From the NCBI GenBank assembly GCA_944324365.1, contig CALUWA010000011.1:1-49118 (forward strand): DNA of 49,118 nt. The letters run 5' to 3'. Positions 25,749 to 34,188 of this stretch are shown here, in pieces. Position 1 is the stretch's first letter; each line of letters begins with the position of its first letter. Below the pieces are notes generated by a model. The model saw only the letters and a list, made by a program, of their open reading frames with translations. It ran no database searches and was not told the origin of the DNA. Both the position numbers and the translations under genes were made by a program. The stretch comes from Candidatus Gastranaerophilales bacterium. Lineage in GTDB: Bacteria; Cyanobacteriota; Vampirovibrionia; Gastranaerophilales; Gastranaerophilaceae.

Positions 25749-26614
25749 TGAACGTGACATTTAATACATATAATACCTATAATAATTATAAAAAGTCCGC
25801 GCAAAGACCTCAGACTTTTACCGGAAAGGAAGAAGCAGCCGAAAGAATTTTGAATGCGGCAGAAAACACTATTATAAATTCAGTTACGGGTGACTCAAAA
25901 TCCTTAACATCTATTTCACAAAAATATGACAATTTCTGTAACTGGGTTGGCAAACACATTTGCAGACCGGTTTTTGATAATAGTTTAGTCGATAACTTTT
26001 CTGATAAAATAAAGGATAAAGATAATGCAATTAAATTCTTTCTTATCGGCGGTTCCGCAATAACCAGCGGTGTTTATATGCAGCGAACTCTGACAAATAA
26101 GAAAATGGATAAGGACAGAAAGAAAACTCTTGCAGTTAACCAGTTCTTTACATTCCTTCTTTCTACGGCAGGTGCGCTGTTCCTGGATAAACACTTAAAA
26201 TCATGGTGGAATGAAAAGAAAGAACAATACTTTGACTTAAATGTTCCTAATGCGGAAGCTATTCGCAACAGTATGAAAGAAAAGAATGAAAAGATAAAAT
26301 TGAGAAATGAAGGTTTGGCAGATGTGGATAAGGAACCTTTATATACTCTTGACAGTTATCTTGAAAAATTCGGCAAAAAGCACTTCCTGGATTCAAAAGA
26401 TTATAAAAACTTGATGACCAAGATGAAAGGCTTTGCAGCACTTCGTTCAATCATTGTATTTGCTCTTGTTTACAGATTCCTTGTACCGATTCTTGTAACA
26501 AAACCTGCAAATATAGTTTGCGACAAGTATCTTGCTCATAAAAAGGCAAAAGATGCGCAGAAGGCACAACAGGTTGAACTAAAGCCGCAAAATGATGTGA
26601 AAACAGCGGCATAG
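25748..26614 (+). CDS. Membrane protein of unknown function, pair member 2
   Basis: 288 residues with an Asn/Tyr/Thr-rich N-terminus (VTFNTYNTYNNYKK), a PQTFTGKEEA motif like the ITFSG of its neighbour, two membrane segments (about 95-118 and 128-150), a charged middle, a third membrane segment (about 228-252) and a Lys/Gln/Ala tail. The shared topology suggests an old duplication or a two-part complex, although direct identity by eye is low. The stop-start overlap with the preceding gene implies coupled translation. GGAGGTC precedes its ATG. A terminator follows at 26631. Confidence 0.7.
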   Translation: MNVTFNTYNTYNNYKKSAQRPQTFTGKEEAAERILNAAENTIINSVTGDSKSLTSISQKYDNFCNWVGKHICRPVFDNSLVDNFSDKIKDKDNAIKFFLIGGSAITSGVYMQRTLTNKKMDKDRKKTLAVNQFFTFLLSTAGALFLDKHLKSWWNEKKEQYFDLNVPNAEAIRNSMKEKNEKIKLRNEGLADVDKEPLYTLDSYLEKFGKKHFLDSKDYKNLMTKMKGFAALRSIIVFALVYRFLVPILVTKPANIVCDKYLAHKKAKDAQKAQQVELKPQNDVKTAA

Positions 26615-26630
26615 TTAACATATAGCATAA

Positions 26631-26667
26631 AAAAGATACGGCCAAATTACAGAAGCCGTATCTTTTT
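26631..26667 (+). terminator. Terminator after the membrane-protein pair
   Basis: Perfect 12-bp stem aaaagatacggc (26631-26642) with gccgtatctttt (26655-26666). Confidence 0.88.
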
Positions 26668-26679
26668 GTATGTTCATGC

Positions 26680-26697
26680 TAAAATAGTTTTACGATG
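26680..26697 (+). promoter_or_regulatory. Extended -10 box and near-leaderless start of the AGCS symporter
   Basis: TGCTAAAAT (TAAAAT at 26680-26685), then 9 nt to the ATG at 26695. No Shine-Dalgarno fits in between. Confidence 0.5.
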
Positions 26698-28197
26698 AAT
26701 TTAGATAGCGCAATTGATAGTTTACTATCACCGATAGCCGATAAAATTTCAGGGATAATTTTTTCTTCCGTAACAATTCATGGTGTTAGGGTTGAATTTT
26801 TGGTTGCACTTTTAATGTGTGCAGCGCTTTATTTTACGTTTAGAACCCGTTTTATCGGATTTTGGGGGTTTAAACATGCAATTAAGTTAATAACAAAAAA
26901 TTATGAGCATAAAGATATAATTGTCAGAAAAAAACACGGAGAAGTATCAGCTTTTCAGGCTCTGACTGCAACGATTTCTGCATCTGCCGGGATAGGTAAT
27001 GTTGCAGGTTCTGCAGCTGCTGTTTCAATCGGTGGGCCGGGAGTTATTTTCTGGATGATGGTTGCAGGTGTTTTTTCTATGGCTTTAAAATTTGCGGAGG
27101 TGCTTTTAGGGCTGAAGTTCCGGCAGGTTAATAAAGACGGAACAGTTGATGGCGGGCCTATGTATTATATTCAAAACGGATTGAAAAATCATAAAATAAT
27201 TGGGCCGTTTGCACCTTTTTTGGCAAAAATCTACGCTGTTTGCTGTATTTTTGCAATGATTGGCGGATGGAACCTTTTTCAGATAAATGCCATGACTACT
27301 CAAATTACCGAAGTTACAGGCGGGGAGAGCAGTTTCTTCCATAATCAAAGCTGGCTTTTGGGGCTGATTGTTGCCGTTATAACTTATGTTACGATAATTG
27401 GCGGAATTAAAGCTATAGGCAAGTTTACATCAAAAGTTACTCCGGTTATGTGTTCTTTGTATGTATTATCGGCTTTTGTGATTTGTTTGATGAACATAGG
27501 GCATCTGCCGCATACTGTCCATGTAATTTTAACGGAGGCGTTTAAGCCGAGAGCTATGGAGGGCGGGATGTTTGCCTGCATGTTATGGGGCTTTAGACGT
27601 GCAATGTTTGCAAACGAAGCCGGACTTGGAACCGCTCCGATTGCTTTTTCCGCAGTAAGAACCAATAAGCCCGTGGCACAGGCATTTATCGCCATGCTTC
27701 AGCCGTTTGTAGATACAGTAATTGTCGGGGCTGCAACTGCTTTTGTAATTGTTGTGAGCGGGGTTTATTTACAAAATACGGGGCTTGCCGGTATTGAATT
27801 GACTTCAAAAGCGTTTGCTACAGTATGCCCGTTTTTCCCGATATTATTGACTTTTATGGCAAGCTGCTTTGTTTTATCTACCATGCTCTGCGGATCATAT
27901 TACGGAGTTAAGGGCTGGACTTTTTTGTTTGGTGATACAAAATTGACAACAAGAACTTTTCAGGTTATATATTGTATATTCATTATTATAGGTTCTGCGA
28001 TGAACTTTAAGAGTATAATTAATCTTTCGGATGCGTTTACTCTGTTCCTGGCGGTTCCGAACTTAATAGCAGTTTTCATACTTTCGGATGTTGTTATTAA
28101 GGAATTGAAAAGGTATTGTAAAAAATATAACGTTGGCTTATTTAAAATAGAGAAAGAGGAGAGAGAAGATGAAGAAAAATTGTCTGGAGATAGTTAG
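26695..28197 (+). CDS. Sodium:alanine/glycine symporter, AGCS family
   Basis: Secondary transporter taking up alanine, glycine or a related amino acid with Na+. 500 residues with about 10-11 membrane segments. Family marks include TATISASAGIGNVAGSA, the GGPGVIFWMMVAG signature, DGGPMYYIQNGL, ANEAGLGTAPIA and QPFVDTVIVG. The protein ends in a highly charged tail (KIEKEEREDEEK) that encodes the Shine-Dalgarno and start of the next gene; the overlap is 29 bp. The start follows a -10 box without a ribosome binding site. Confidence 0.93.
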   Translation: MNLDSAIDSLLSPIADKISGIIFSSVTIHGVRVEFLVALLMCAALYFTFRTRFIGFWGFKHAIKLITKNYEHKDIIVRKKHGEVSAFQALTATISASAGIGNVAGSAAAVSIGGPGVIFWMMVAGVFSMALKFAEVLLGLKFRQVNKDGTVDGGPMYYIQNGLKNHKIIGPFAPFLAKIYAVCCIFAMIGGWNLFQINAMTTQITEVTGGESSFFHNQSWLLGLIVAVITYVTIIGGIKAIGKFTSKVTPVMCSLYVLSAFVICLMNIGHLPHTVHVILTEAFKPRAMEGGMFACMLWGFRRAMFANEAGLGTAPIAFSAVRTNKPVAQAFIAMLQPFVDTVIVGAATAFVIVVSGVYLQNTGLAGIELTSKAFATVCPFFPILLTFMASCFVLSTMLCGSYYGVKGWTFLFGDTKLTTRTFQVIYCIFIIIGSAMNFKSIINLSDAFTLFLAVPNLIAVFILSDVVIKELKRYCKKYNVGLFKIEKEEREDEEKLSGDS

Positions 28198-28819
28198 ACA
28201 AAAGTGTGAAAGTTGTACAGGCTGCGCTTTGGCTAAAACCCGTAACAATGTTGTATTCTCTGATGGCGATGCATCTACTGCAAAAATAGTTTTAATCGGG
28301 GAAGCTCCGGGAGAAATGGAAGACGAAACGGGCAGACCGTTTGTCGGAAGAGCCGGACAATTGCTTACCGAGTTTTTGACAGAAGCCGGAATTTCGCGAG
28401 ACAGAGATGTTTATATGATTAATACGGTAAAATGCCGTCCGCCTGAAAACAGAGTTCCGACTGATGAAGAAAAAGCCGCTTGCAGAAAGTTTTTGGACGC
28501 TCAAATTGATATTATTAAACCTGATGCAATTATTTTGTGCGGTGCAACAGCGTTGAAATCTTTTGTAAATCTTGATAAAAAACAAACTATTTCAAAAGTA
28601 AGAGGTCAGTGGATGACTGTTACTGTTGACGGTGTTGAATATAAGGCTATGACTATTTTCCATCCGTCATACTTGTTGAGAAACCATTCTATGGCAGATG
28701 GTTCTCCAAGAAGACTGATGCAGGAAGATTTAAGAAATATCAAAAATACAATTTTGCCTGATGTTGATAATATTTCTTCCGGAAATAATATAACATTCGG
28801 TTCGTTAGTCAACGTATAG
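28169..28819 (+). CDS. Family-4 (iron-sulfur) uracil-DNA glycosylase
   Basis: Removes uracil from DNA in base-excision repair. 216 residues. The four expected cysteine ligands appear: Cys pairs in the N-terminal CESCTGC region, and Cys in NTVKCRPPENR and AACRKFL. Motif A is GEAPGEMEDETGRPFVGRAG; motif B is HPSYLLRN. AGGAGAG about 5 nt before ATG 28169 lies within the symporter's 3' end, so the pair is co-translated although the functions look unrelated. Confidence 0.92.
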   Translation: MKKNCLEIVRQKCESCTGCALAKTRNNVVFSDGDASTAKIVLIGEAPGEMEDETGRPFVGRAGQLLTEFLTEAGISRDRDVYMINTVKCRPPENRVPTDEEKAACRKFLDAQIDIIKPDAIILCGATALKSFVNLDKKQTISKVRGQWMTVTVDGVEYKAMTIFHPSYLLRNHSMADGSPRRLMQEDLRNIKNTILPDVDNISSGNNITFGSLVNV

Positions 28820-28839
28820 TTTATTATATTTTTTGATTG

Positions 28840-28870
28840 AAAGCTCTGCTTTATAGCAGAGCTTTTTTAT
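28840..28870 (+). terminator. Terminator after the uracil-DNA glycosylase
   Basis: Stem aagctctgct with agcagagctt around a 4-nt loop, then a T run. Confidence 0.9.
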
Positions 28871-28923
28871 ATTCTTGCCCTTATTTGGTTTTTATTGTAC
28901 ACTTTCCTTATACGGGAGAAATA

Positions 28924-30504
28924 ATGAGAGATAAAATTGCGGTTATAATTGGGGCTGGGCCGGCAGGCCTAAGTGCTGCTTACAATTTTTTAACAAAGAC
29001 TGATGATATATTGCCGATTGTTTTGGAAGAACTTGATTGTGTGGGCGGGATTTCCAGGACGGTTCATTACAACGGCAACGGAATTGATTTGGGCGGTCAT
29101 AGATTATTTTCAAAAAATCAGGAAATACTCGATTTTTGGGAAGAAATTTTGCCGCTCCAAGGTAAACCTCCGATTGATGATAAGATGTTAGGACGAAAAA
29201 TTACTGTATCTGAAAACGGGCCGGATCCTGACGAAACCGACAGGGTTATGCTTAAACGCAAAAGAGTTTCAAGAATTTATTATCTTAGAAAATTTTTTGA
29301 TTATCCTATAAGCCTAAAGGCGTCCACTATTTTGAATATGGGGATTGGAAGAACTTTTCGTGCAGGCATGAGCTATATAAAATCCTGTTTTGTAAAAAGA
29401 GAAGAAAAAAGCCTTGAGGATTTTATGATAAATCGCTTCGGCACAGTTCTTTATAAGATGTTTTTTGAAAAATACACCCAAAAAGTCTGGGGACTTCATC
29501 CGAGAGATATTTCAAAAGAATGGGGAGAACAGCGTATTAAAGGACTTTCGCTTTCAAAGGCTGTTTTGAACGCACTTTTGTCTCCGCTGAAACTTATTTC
29601 AAACAAGCAGAAAGAAACTTCGCTTATAGAAGAATATTTTTATCCTAAATTTGGCTGCGGTCAGCTTTGGGATTATATGGCTGATGAAATAAAACGTCTT
29701 GGCGGTGAAATCCATTTGAATACTAAAGTTGTTTCATTTGATTTCGAAAATGGGCGTATAAACGGTGTTAATACTGCTGTATGTGATAACAATGAGGCTC
29801 ATACTTACAGTAAGTATGAGAAATTCCAAGGGAATTTCTATATTTCCTCAATGCCTGTCAAAGATTTAGTTGCCGGGTTAGGTGAAGAGGTTCCTGAAGA
29901 CGTTAAATTGATAGCAAAAGAGCTGCCTTATCGTGACTATATGCTTGTAGGCTTGTATTGTAATAAAATTAATCTGAAAAATAACACTAAAATTCCTACA
30001 ATAAACAATATTTGCCCTGACAGCTGGATTTATATTCAGGAAGACGATGTGACGGCCGGCAGATTACAGATTATGAACAACTGGTCGCCGTATTTGGTGA
30101 AAGATTTTAAAGATAAAGTTTTCATAAGTCTGGAATATTTCTGCAACGAAGGCGATGAGATGTGGAATAAGTCTGATGAAGATATGATTAATTTCGGAAT
30201 TTCCGAGGTTGAAAAGCTTGGAGTTGTTGACAGGGCTGATATTCTTGACAGTGTGAGAATAAAAGTTAAAAAGGCTTATCCTGCATATTTCGGGGTATAT
30301 AAGGATTTTGATATTGTGAAAAATTATATTGCTGCTATCCCGAATTTGTATTGTGTCGGGCGCAACGGCCAGCATAAATATAATAATATGGATCATTCTA
30401 TGTTGAGCGGAATTGAAGCTGTTAATGTAATAAAAGATAATCTTGATAAGAGTATCTTATGGCTTGTTAATACGGAAAAGGAATACCATGAAGTCAAACA
30501 ATAA
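28924..30504 (+). CDS. FAD-dependent oxidoreductase, UDP-galactopyranose-mutase/amine-oxidase-like
   Basis: 526 residues. The N-terminal dinucleotide-binding fold is VIIGAGPAGLSAAYNF, followed by GGISRTVHYNGNGIDLGGHR. The middle has a conserved KYTQKVWGLHPRDIS block, and the C-terminal FAD region is YCVGRNGQHKYNNMDHSM. These fit the family of UDP-galactopyranose mutase and protoporphyrinogen-oxidase-like proteins often found with glycosyltransferases. ATG 28924 has GGGAGAA upstream; an earlier in-frame ATG at 28837 overlaps the terminator and is rejected. It overlaps the glycosyltransferase by 17 bp, so a joint role in sugar or lipid-linked sugar metabolism is likely but unproven. Confidence 0.85.
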   Translation: MRDKIAVIIGAGPAGLSAAYNFLTKTDDILPIVLEELDCVGGISRTVHYNGNGIDLGGHRLFSKNQEILDFWEEILPLQGKPPIDDKMLGRKITVSENGPDPDETDRVMLKRKRVSRIYYLRKFFDYPISLKASTILNMGIGRTFRAGMSYIKSCFVKREEKSLEDFMINRFGTVLYKMFFEKYTQKVWGLHPRDISKEWGEQRIKGLSLSKAVLNALLSPLKLISNKQKETSLIEEYFYPKFGCGQLWDYMADEIKRLGGEIHLNTKVVSFDFENGRINGVNTAVCDNNEAHTYSKYEKFQGNFYISSMPVKDLVAGLGEEVPEDVKLIAKELPYRDYMLVGLYCNKINLKNNTKIPTINNICPDSWIYIQEDDVTAGRLQIMNNWSPYLVKDFKDKVFISLEYFCNEGDEMWNKSDEDMINFGISEVEKLGVVDRADILDSVRIKVKKAYPAYFGVYKDFDIVKNYIAAIPNLYCVGRNGQHKYNNMDHSMLSGIEAVNVIKDNLDKSILWLVNTEKEYHEVKQ

Positions 30505-31903
30505 CAAAGTTTTTTTGATTGTGATGATACTATGGACAGTCATAACTCTTTTGAGGGTAGCTTTTCATCAGCCTTGGTTTGATGAAGCGCATGCTTATAT
30601 TATTGCAAAAGAGTTGTCCCCGCTGGATGTGATTTCTCTTATGAATGTAGAGGGTCATACTTTTATTTGGTATTTTTTGCTTATGCCTTTTGCTAAAGCT
30701 GATGTTTGGTATCCGTATCCTATGCTTATATTAAACTGGCTGTTTATGTTTTTCGCAATGCTGGTGTTTTGGAAAAAAGCTCCGCTTCATCCTGTGACTA
30801 AAACTGTTGTTTCTTTTTCTTATATATTCCTTGCGCAGCTTCCTGTTGTTGCAAGATGTTATGCAATAGGGGTGTTATTTCTGTTTATGCTGGCAGCATT
30901 TTATAAGGAAAGACTGGAAAAGCCTTTAATTTATGCGGCTTGTATAACTTTATGCGCAAATACAAGTGTTATTGCTTTGTTTGGTGCCGTCGGGTTTGGA
31001 TTTGTATTTGCCTATGATTTGATAAAAGGTGCATTAAATGGACTTGTTTCAAGAAAAGATTTCAGAATTGCGTTTGTAATATTAGCGATTGGAGCTGTTC
31101 TGATTTTGTGGCAGCTGGGTTGTTCAAACGCAAATTTCATCAATGAAGATAATCAATTTTTATATAGGTTCTCTTCTTATTTGATTTCAGAAAATCCTAA
31201 TATTATTGATTATTTGAATATTTTTGCACTTGCTTCCGTTATTTTGGCATTACCTGTTTATTGTTTTAAAAATAAGCGTGTATTTTTTATATTGCTTTTT
31301 CCGATAGTCGCAATGCTTTATACTTTTTTAACAAAATACGGAGGCGGGCCTCATCATTATATCTTTTTCTATATCTTTGCTCTTATCGGGTTGTGGATTA
31401 TGAAGTATTTTGATGTGTCGTCAAAAAAAGCTGTTGTTGCGGAAATTGCTGTTGCTTTATTATTCTTTGCACAAATATTTTCTCATATGAGCTATACTCC
31501 GGGGTATTTTAATTCCGGATCTAAAGTTATGGTGGATGTTTTTATAACGGATGAAGTTAAAAACAATGGTAAAATTATGATTTTTAAAGCTTTTGATATG
31601 AGGTTTATTCCGTATATAAAAGATAAAAATCTTGATATTTACTATTATGCAACGGCTGAAATTTCAGATTATTTAACTTATAACACTCCGTTATTAGAAG
31701 TTGCAAAATATTATCTTTCTCCGACTTGGATTCATAAAGTGAATAAAGGTGACAAGCAGTTGTATGGAATTTTGGAAGTTACTGATATGACTCCTGCCGA
31801 AGGTTTTGTATTTGAGGACAGGGATTATAAGATGATTTTTGAGCCGTATAAAATTTTTAACAAAACATACGGAATTTTTAAGATAATCGAGATTAAAAAA
31901 TAA
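30488..31903 (+). CDS. GT-C-type membrane glycosyltransferase
   Basis: 471 residues with about 10-11 membrane segments and the acidic loop after the first one, HQPWFDEAHAYIIAKE, as in ArnT/PMT-type enzymes that use polyprenyl-phosphate sugars; the DE pair is the probable catalytic or metal site. The C-terminal 120 residues form a soluble domain. ATG 30488 is preceded by AAAAGGA. It is translationally coupled to the FAD protein. Acceptor unknown; a surface glycan or glycolipid is inferred. Confidence 0.8.
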   Translation: MKSNNNKVFLIVMILWTVITLLRVAFHQPWFDEAHAYIIAKELSPLDVISLMNVEGHTFIWYFLLMPFAKADVWYPYPMLILNWLFMFFAMLVFWKKAPLHPVTKTVVSFSYIFLAQLPVVARCYAIGVLFLFMLAAFYKERLEKPLIYAACITLCANTSVIALFGAVGFGFVFAYDLIKGALNGLVSRKDFRIAFVILAIGAVLILWQLGCSNANFINEDNQFLYRFSSYLISENPNIIDYLNIFALASVILALPVYCFKNKRVFFILLFPIVAMLYTFLTKYGGGPHHYIFFYIFALIGLWIMKYFDVSSKKAVVAEIAVALLFFAQIFSHMSYTPGYFNSGSKVMVDVFITDEVKNNGKIMIFKAFDMRFIPYIKDKNLDIYYYATAEISDYLTYNTPLLEVAKYYLSPTWIHKVNKGDKQLYGILEVTDMTPAEGFVFEDRDYKMIFEPYKIFNKTYGIFKIIEIKK

Positions 31904-31962
31904 CCAGTAGTTGTTGTGTTGTATGTACTTTCATTTCGTGATATGCAGCGAATTAAACCGTA

Positions 31963-32345
31963 AAGAAATGAACCGTTCACGACCGAAAGAAAGAGTGAAG
32001 CCATTTTGCACGTTTCGAGCAAAGCTCTCAACTGCAAAAGAAGGCAAGAAAGAGAAAACACGCAAACGTTCCCTGCATTTCGCTGACGCTCAATGCCAAA
32101 ATGTTATTTGAGCTTTCAGCTCAAATTCTTTCAAGGCTCACTATCGCACTTCGTGCACGTTCGCCTGACTCACACCAGGCGTCATTGCGAGGAGCAAAGC
32201 GACGAAGCAATCCAGGGAAAGAATATTCAAAAGACATTCGTAAATTGCAACGTTAATAAGATCCTGAAACAAGTTCAGGATGACACCAAGCGTCATTCTG
32301 AGGGCGAAGCCCGAAGAATCTCATTAAACAGAAATCCTTCGCTTC
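31963..32345. repeat. Mosaic repeat block D1
   Basis: 31963-32172 is almost identical to 15838-16047 in direct orientation. The 'cgtcattgcgaggagcaaag' core (32181-32200, through gcaatccag at 32216), 'gatcctgaaacaagttcagg' (32260-32279), and 'cgtcattctgagggcgaagc' (32291-32310) through attaaa follow. No gene is supported from 31904 to 32784. Confidence 0.85.
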
Positions 32346-32351
32346 GCTCGC

Positions 32352-32610
32352 AATGACGATTTATTGCGCTGCGTTGTCCTTAGCAGCGCTTAACGATTTC
32401 GTTTACGCAGCAAACGGAACGTACGTCCATTCGGTCAAAGCGATGCCGCAGGCAGCGCTAAAATCTTTTGCGTGTTTTTCTCTTTTGGTTCATTTTCTCT
32501 TTTTGCTTCGCAATCAAAAAGAGAAAATGAACAATAATTTACATAACTTATGTATGTGGTCGATAGATGCACATAACATGTGTTATGTAACTAATTACTT
32601 GAGATATACA
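32352..32610. repeat. Mosaic repeat block D2 with 18-bp hairpin
   Basis: An inverted copy of the 3845-3945 module (32352-32465), then a perfect 18-bp hairpin (32488-32505 with 32515-32532, loop cttcgcaat). 'acataacttatgtatgtggt' (32543-32562), also found at 16254, follows. Confidence 0.8.
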
Positions 32611-32631
32611 GCAATGACGATTTATTGCGTT

Positions 32632-32664
32632 CCCTCCCCTGCTCGGGGAGGGCCGGGGTGGGGG
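32632..32664 (+). repeat. GC-rich hairpin overlapping a G-quadruplex-type sequence
   Basis: ccctcccc (32632-32639) pairs with ggggaggg (32645-32652). The run 32645-32664 has four G tracts (4, 3, 4 and 5 G) separated by 1, 2 and 1 nt, matching the usual quadruplex pattern, in otherwise AT-rich DNA about 140 nt before the MATE gene. Confidence 0.6.
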
Positions 32665-32784
32665 ACGATTTAATTGTTCAGTTAAGCTTGCTTCCCATCC
32701 CAACCTTCCCCAAGTAGTGGAAGGAGTTTATAAACTTAGTTACTTAGTTACTTTTAAAAAGTTCCATTTAAAAGTTTATTTTTT

Positions 32785-32808
32785 TATAATATAATAGCTT
32801 ACGTTATG
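32785..32808 (+). promoter_or_regulatory. -10 boxes and short-leader start of the MATE gene
   Basis: Two overlapping TATAAT boxes (32785-32790 and 32790-32795). The ATG at 32806 follows 10-15 nt later without a Shine-Dalgarno. Confidence 0.5.
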
Positions 32809-34188
32809 ATAAATGACTTAACTACAGGAAACCCCTTAAAACTTATATTATTATTTTCCGTGCCGTTGCTTATCGGAAATATTTTTCAGCAGTTTTATAA
32901 TATTGCGGATATCGTAATTGTCGGCAGAACCCTCGGAATTGATGCTTTGGCTTCTGTCGGGGCGGTCGCACCTTTGTTTTTTCTTATTATGTTTGTTGTT
33001 GTCGGTATGACAAACGGGTTTGCAGTCATAACGGGGCAGCGCTTCGGCGCAAAGGATTATGACGGTGTCAGGCGTTCTGTTACAATGTCGACTATATTAA
33101 GTACGGTTTTAACCTTGTTTTTTACATTTTTGTGTTTGGGACTTATGGATTATTTGCTTAAATGGATGCAAGTGCCGGCTCAGATTTATAAAGACGCTTA
33201 TATTTATATTCAAATAGTTATTATGGGGTTGTTTGTCGCAAATTTTTATAATTTGCTGGCAAGTATTGTAAGGGCTTTGGGAGATAGCAAAACTCCGCTT
33301 TATTTTTTGATTTTTTCTTCAATTCTAAATGTGTTTTTGGCTTTGTTGTTTATTCTTGTTTTTCATTGGGGGGTGCCTGGGTCTGCTGTGGCTGTCGTTT
33401 TGTCGCAGGTAGTATCTGTAATCCTTTGTTTTGTTTATGTAAAAAAGCATTTCCCTATTTTACATCTAAAACGTGAAGATTGGATTTTTAATAAAAAAGA
33501 AGATTGGCAGTTTGCACTTGAGCATTTGAATGTGGGTTTCCCTATGGCTGTTCAGTTTTCAATTTTGGGACTTGGAATTTTGATTATTCAAAGTGTTTGT
33601 AATTCTTTCGGGGCGGATGTCATAGCTGCAATGACCGCGGCTTTAAGGATAGAACAAATTGCAACAATGCCGATGGTGTCGTTTGGGGTAGCGCTTGCTG
33701 CTTTTGTTGCTCAAAATTTCGGGGCAAATAATTTTAAGCGCATAAAAGTCAGTGTAAAAAAAGTTTCTGTTATAAATTTGCACTTAAGTGTGATTATGGC
33801 TTTTGTTATGCATTTTTGGGGCAGCGGATTCGTTAAAATATTTATTGGCGGGCAGAATCCGGATGTTATAAAAATCGCTCATGATTATTTGTTTATTAGT
33901 TCGCTGTTTTATTTCTTTTTGTCACAGATATTTATATACAGAAATGCTCTGCAAGGGCTTGGACGTGCAACAATTCCGCTTTTGGCATCTATTGGAGAAC
34001 TTGCAATGAGAGCATTTGCAGCTATATATCTTGCCGTAAAATTCGGGTATGTGGGAATGTTTTTCTCAGGGCCTATCGCTTGGGTTACAGCATCTATTGT
34101 ACTTGCTGGCGGATATTATACTAACATCCACAGATTTATCAGAGAAGCACAGGAAGCTGTCCGCGGAAAATCTGTTATTAAAGCTTAA
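32806..34188 (+). CDS. MATE-family multidrug/toxin efflux protein
   Basis: 460 residues in about 12 membrane segments with the twofold repeat of the MATE family. The first half starts PLLIGNIFQQFYNIADIVIVGR, and the equivalent segment in the second half is FPMAVQFSILGLGILIIQSV. TNGFAVITGQRFGAKD in the first half and AAFVAQNFGANNFKRIK in the second are the usual cytoplasmic loop marks. It exports cationic drugs or metabolites using Na+ or H+; substrate unknown. The 3' end overlaps the convergent repeat-protein gene by 11 bp. Confidence 0.92.
   Translation: MINDLTTGNPLKLILLFSVPLLIGNIFQQFYNIADIVIVGRTLGIDALASVGAVAPLFFLIMFVVVGMTNGFAVITGQRFGAKDYDGVRRSVTMSTILSTVLTLFFTFLCLGLMDYLLKWMQVPAQIYKDAYIYIQIVIMGLFVANFYNLLASIVRALGDSKTPLYFLIFSSILNVFLALLFILVFHWGVPGSAVAVVLSQVVSVILCFVYVKKHFPILHLKREDWIFNKKEDWQFALEHLNVGFPMAVQFSILGLGILIIQSVCNSFGADVIAAMTAALRIEQIATMPMVSFGVALAAFVAQNFGANNFKRIKVSVKKVSVINLHLSVIMAFVMHFWGSGFVKIFIGGQNPDVIKIAHDYLFISSLFYFFLSQIFIYRNALQGLGRATIPLLASIGELAMRAFAAIYLAVKFGYVGMFFSGPIAWVTASIVLAGGYYTNIHRFIREAQEAVRGKSVIKA

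Noticed and set aside
28837-28923. Longer N-terminus for the FAD oxidoreductase
   Set aside because: It would start inside the terminator hairpin; the dinucleotide-binding fold normally begins a few residues after ATG 28924, which has GGGAGAA upstream.
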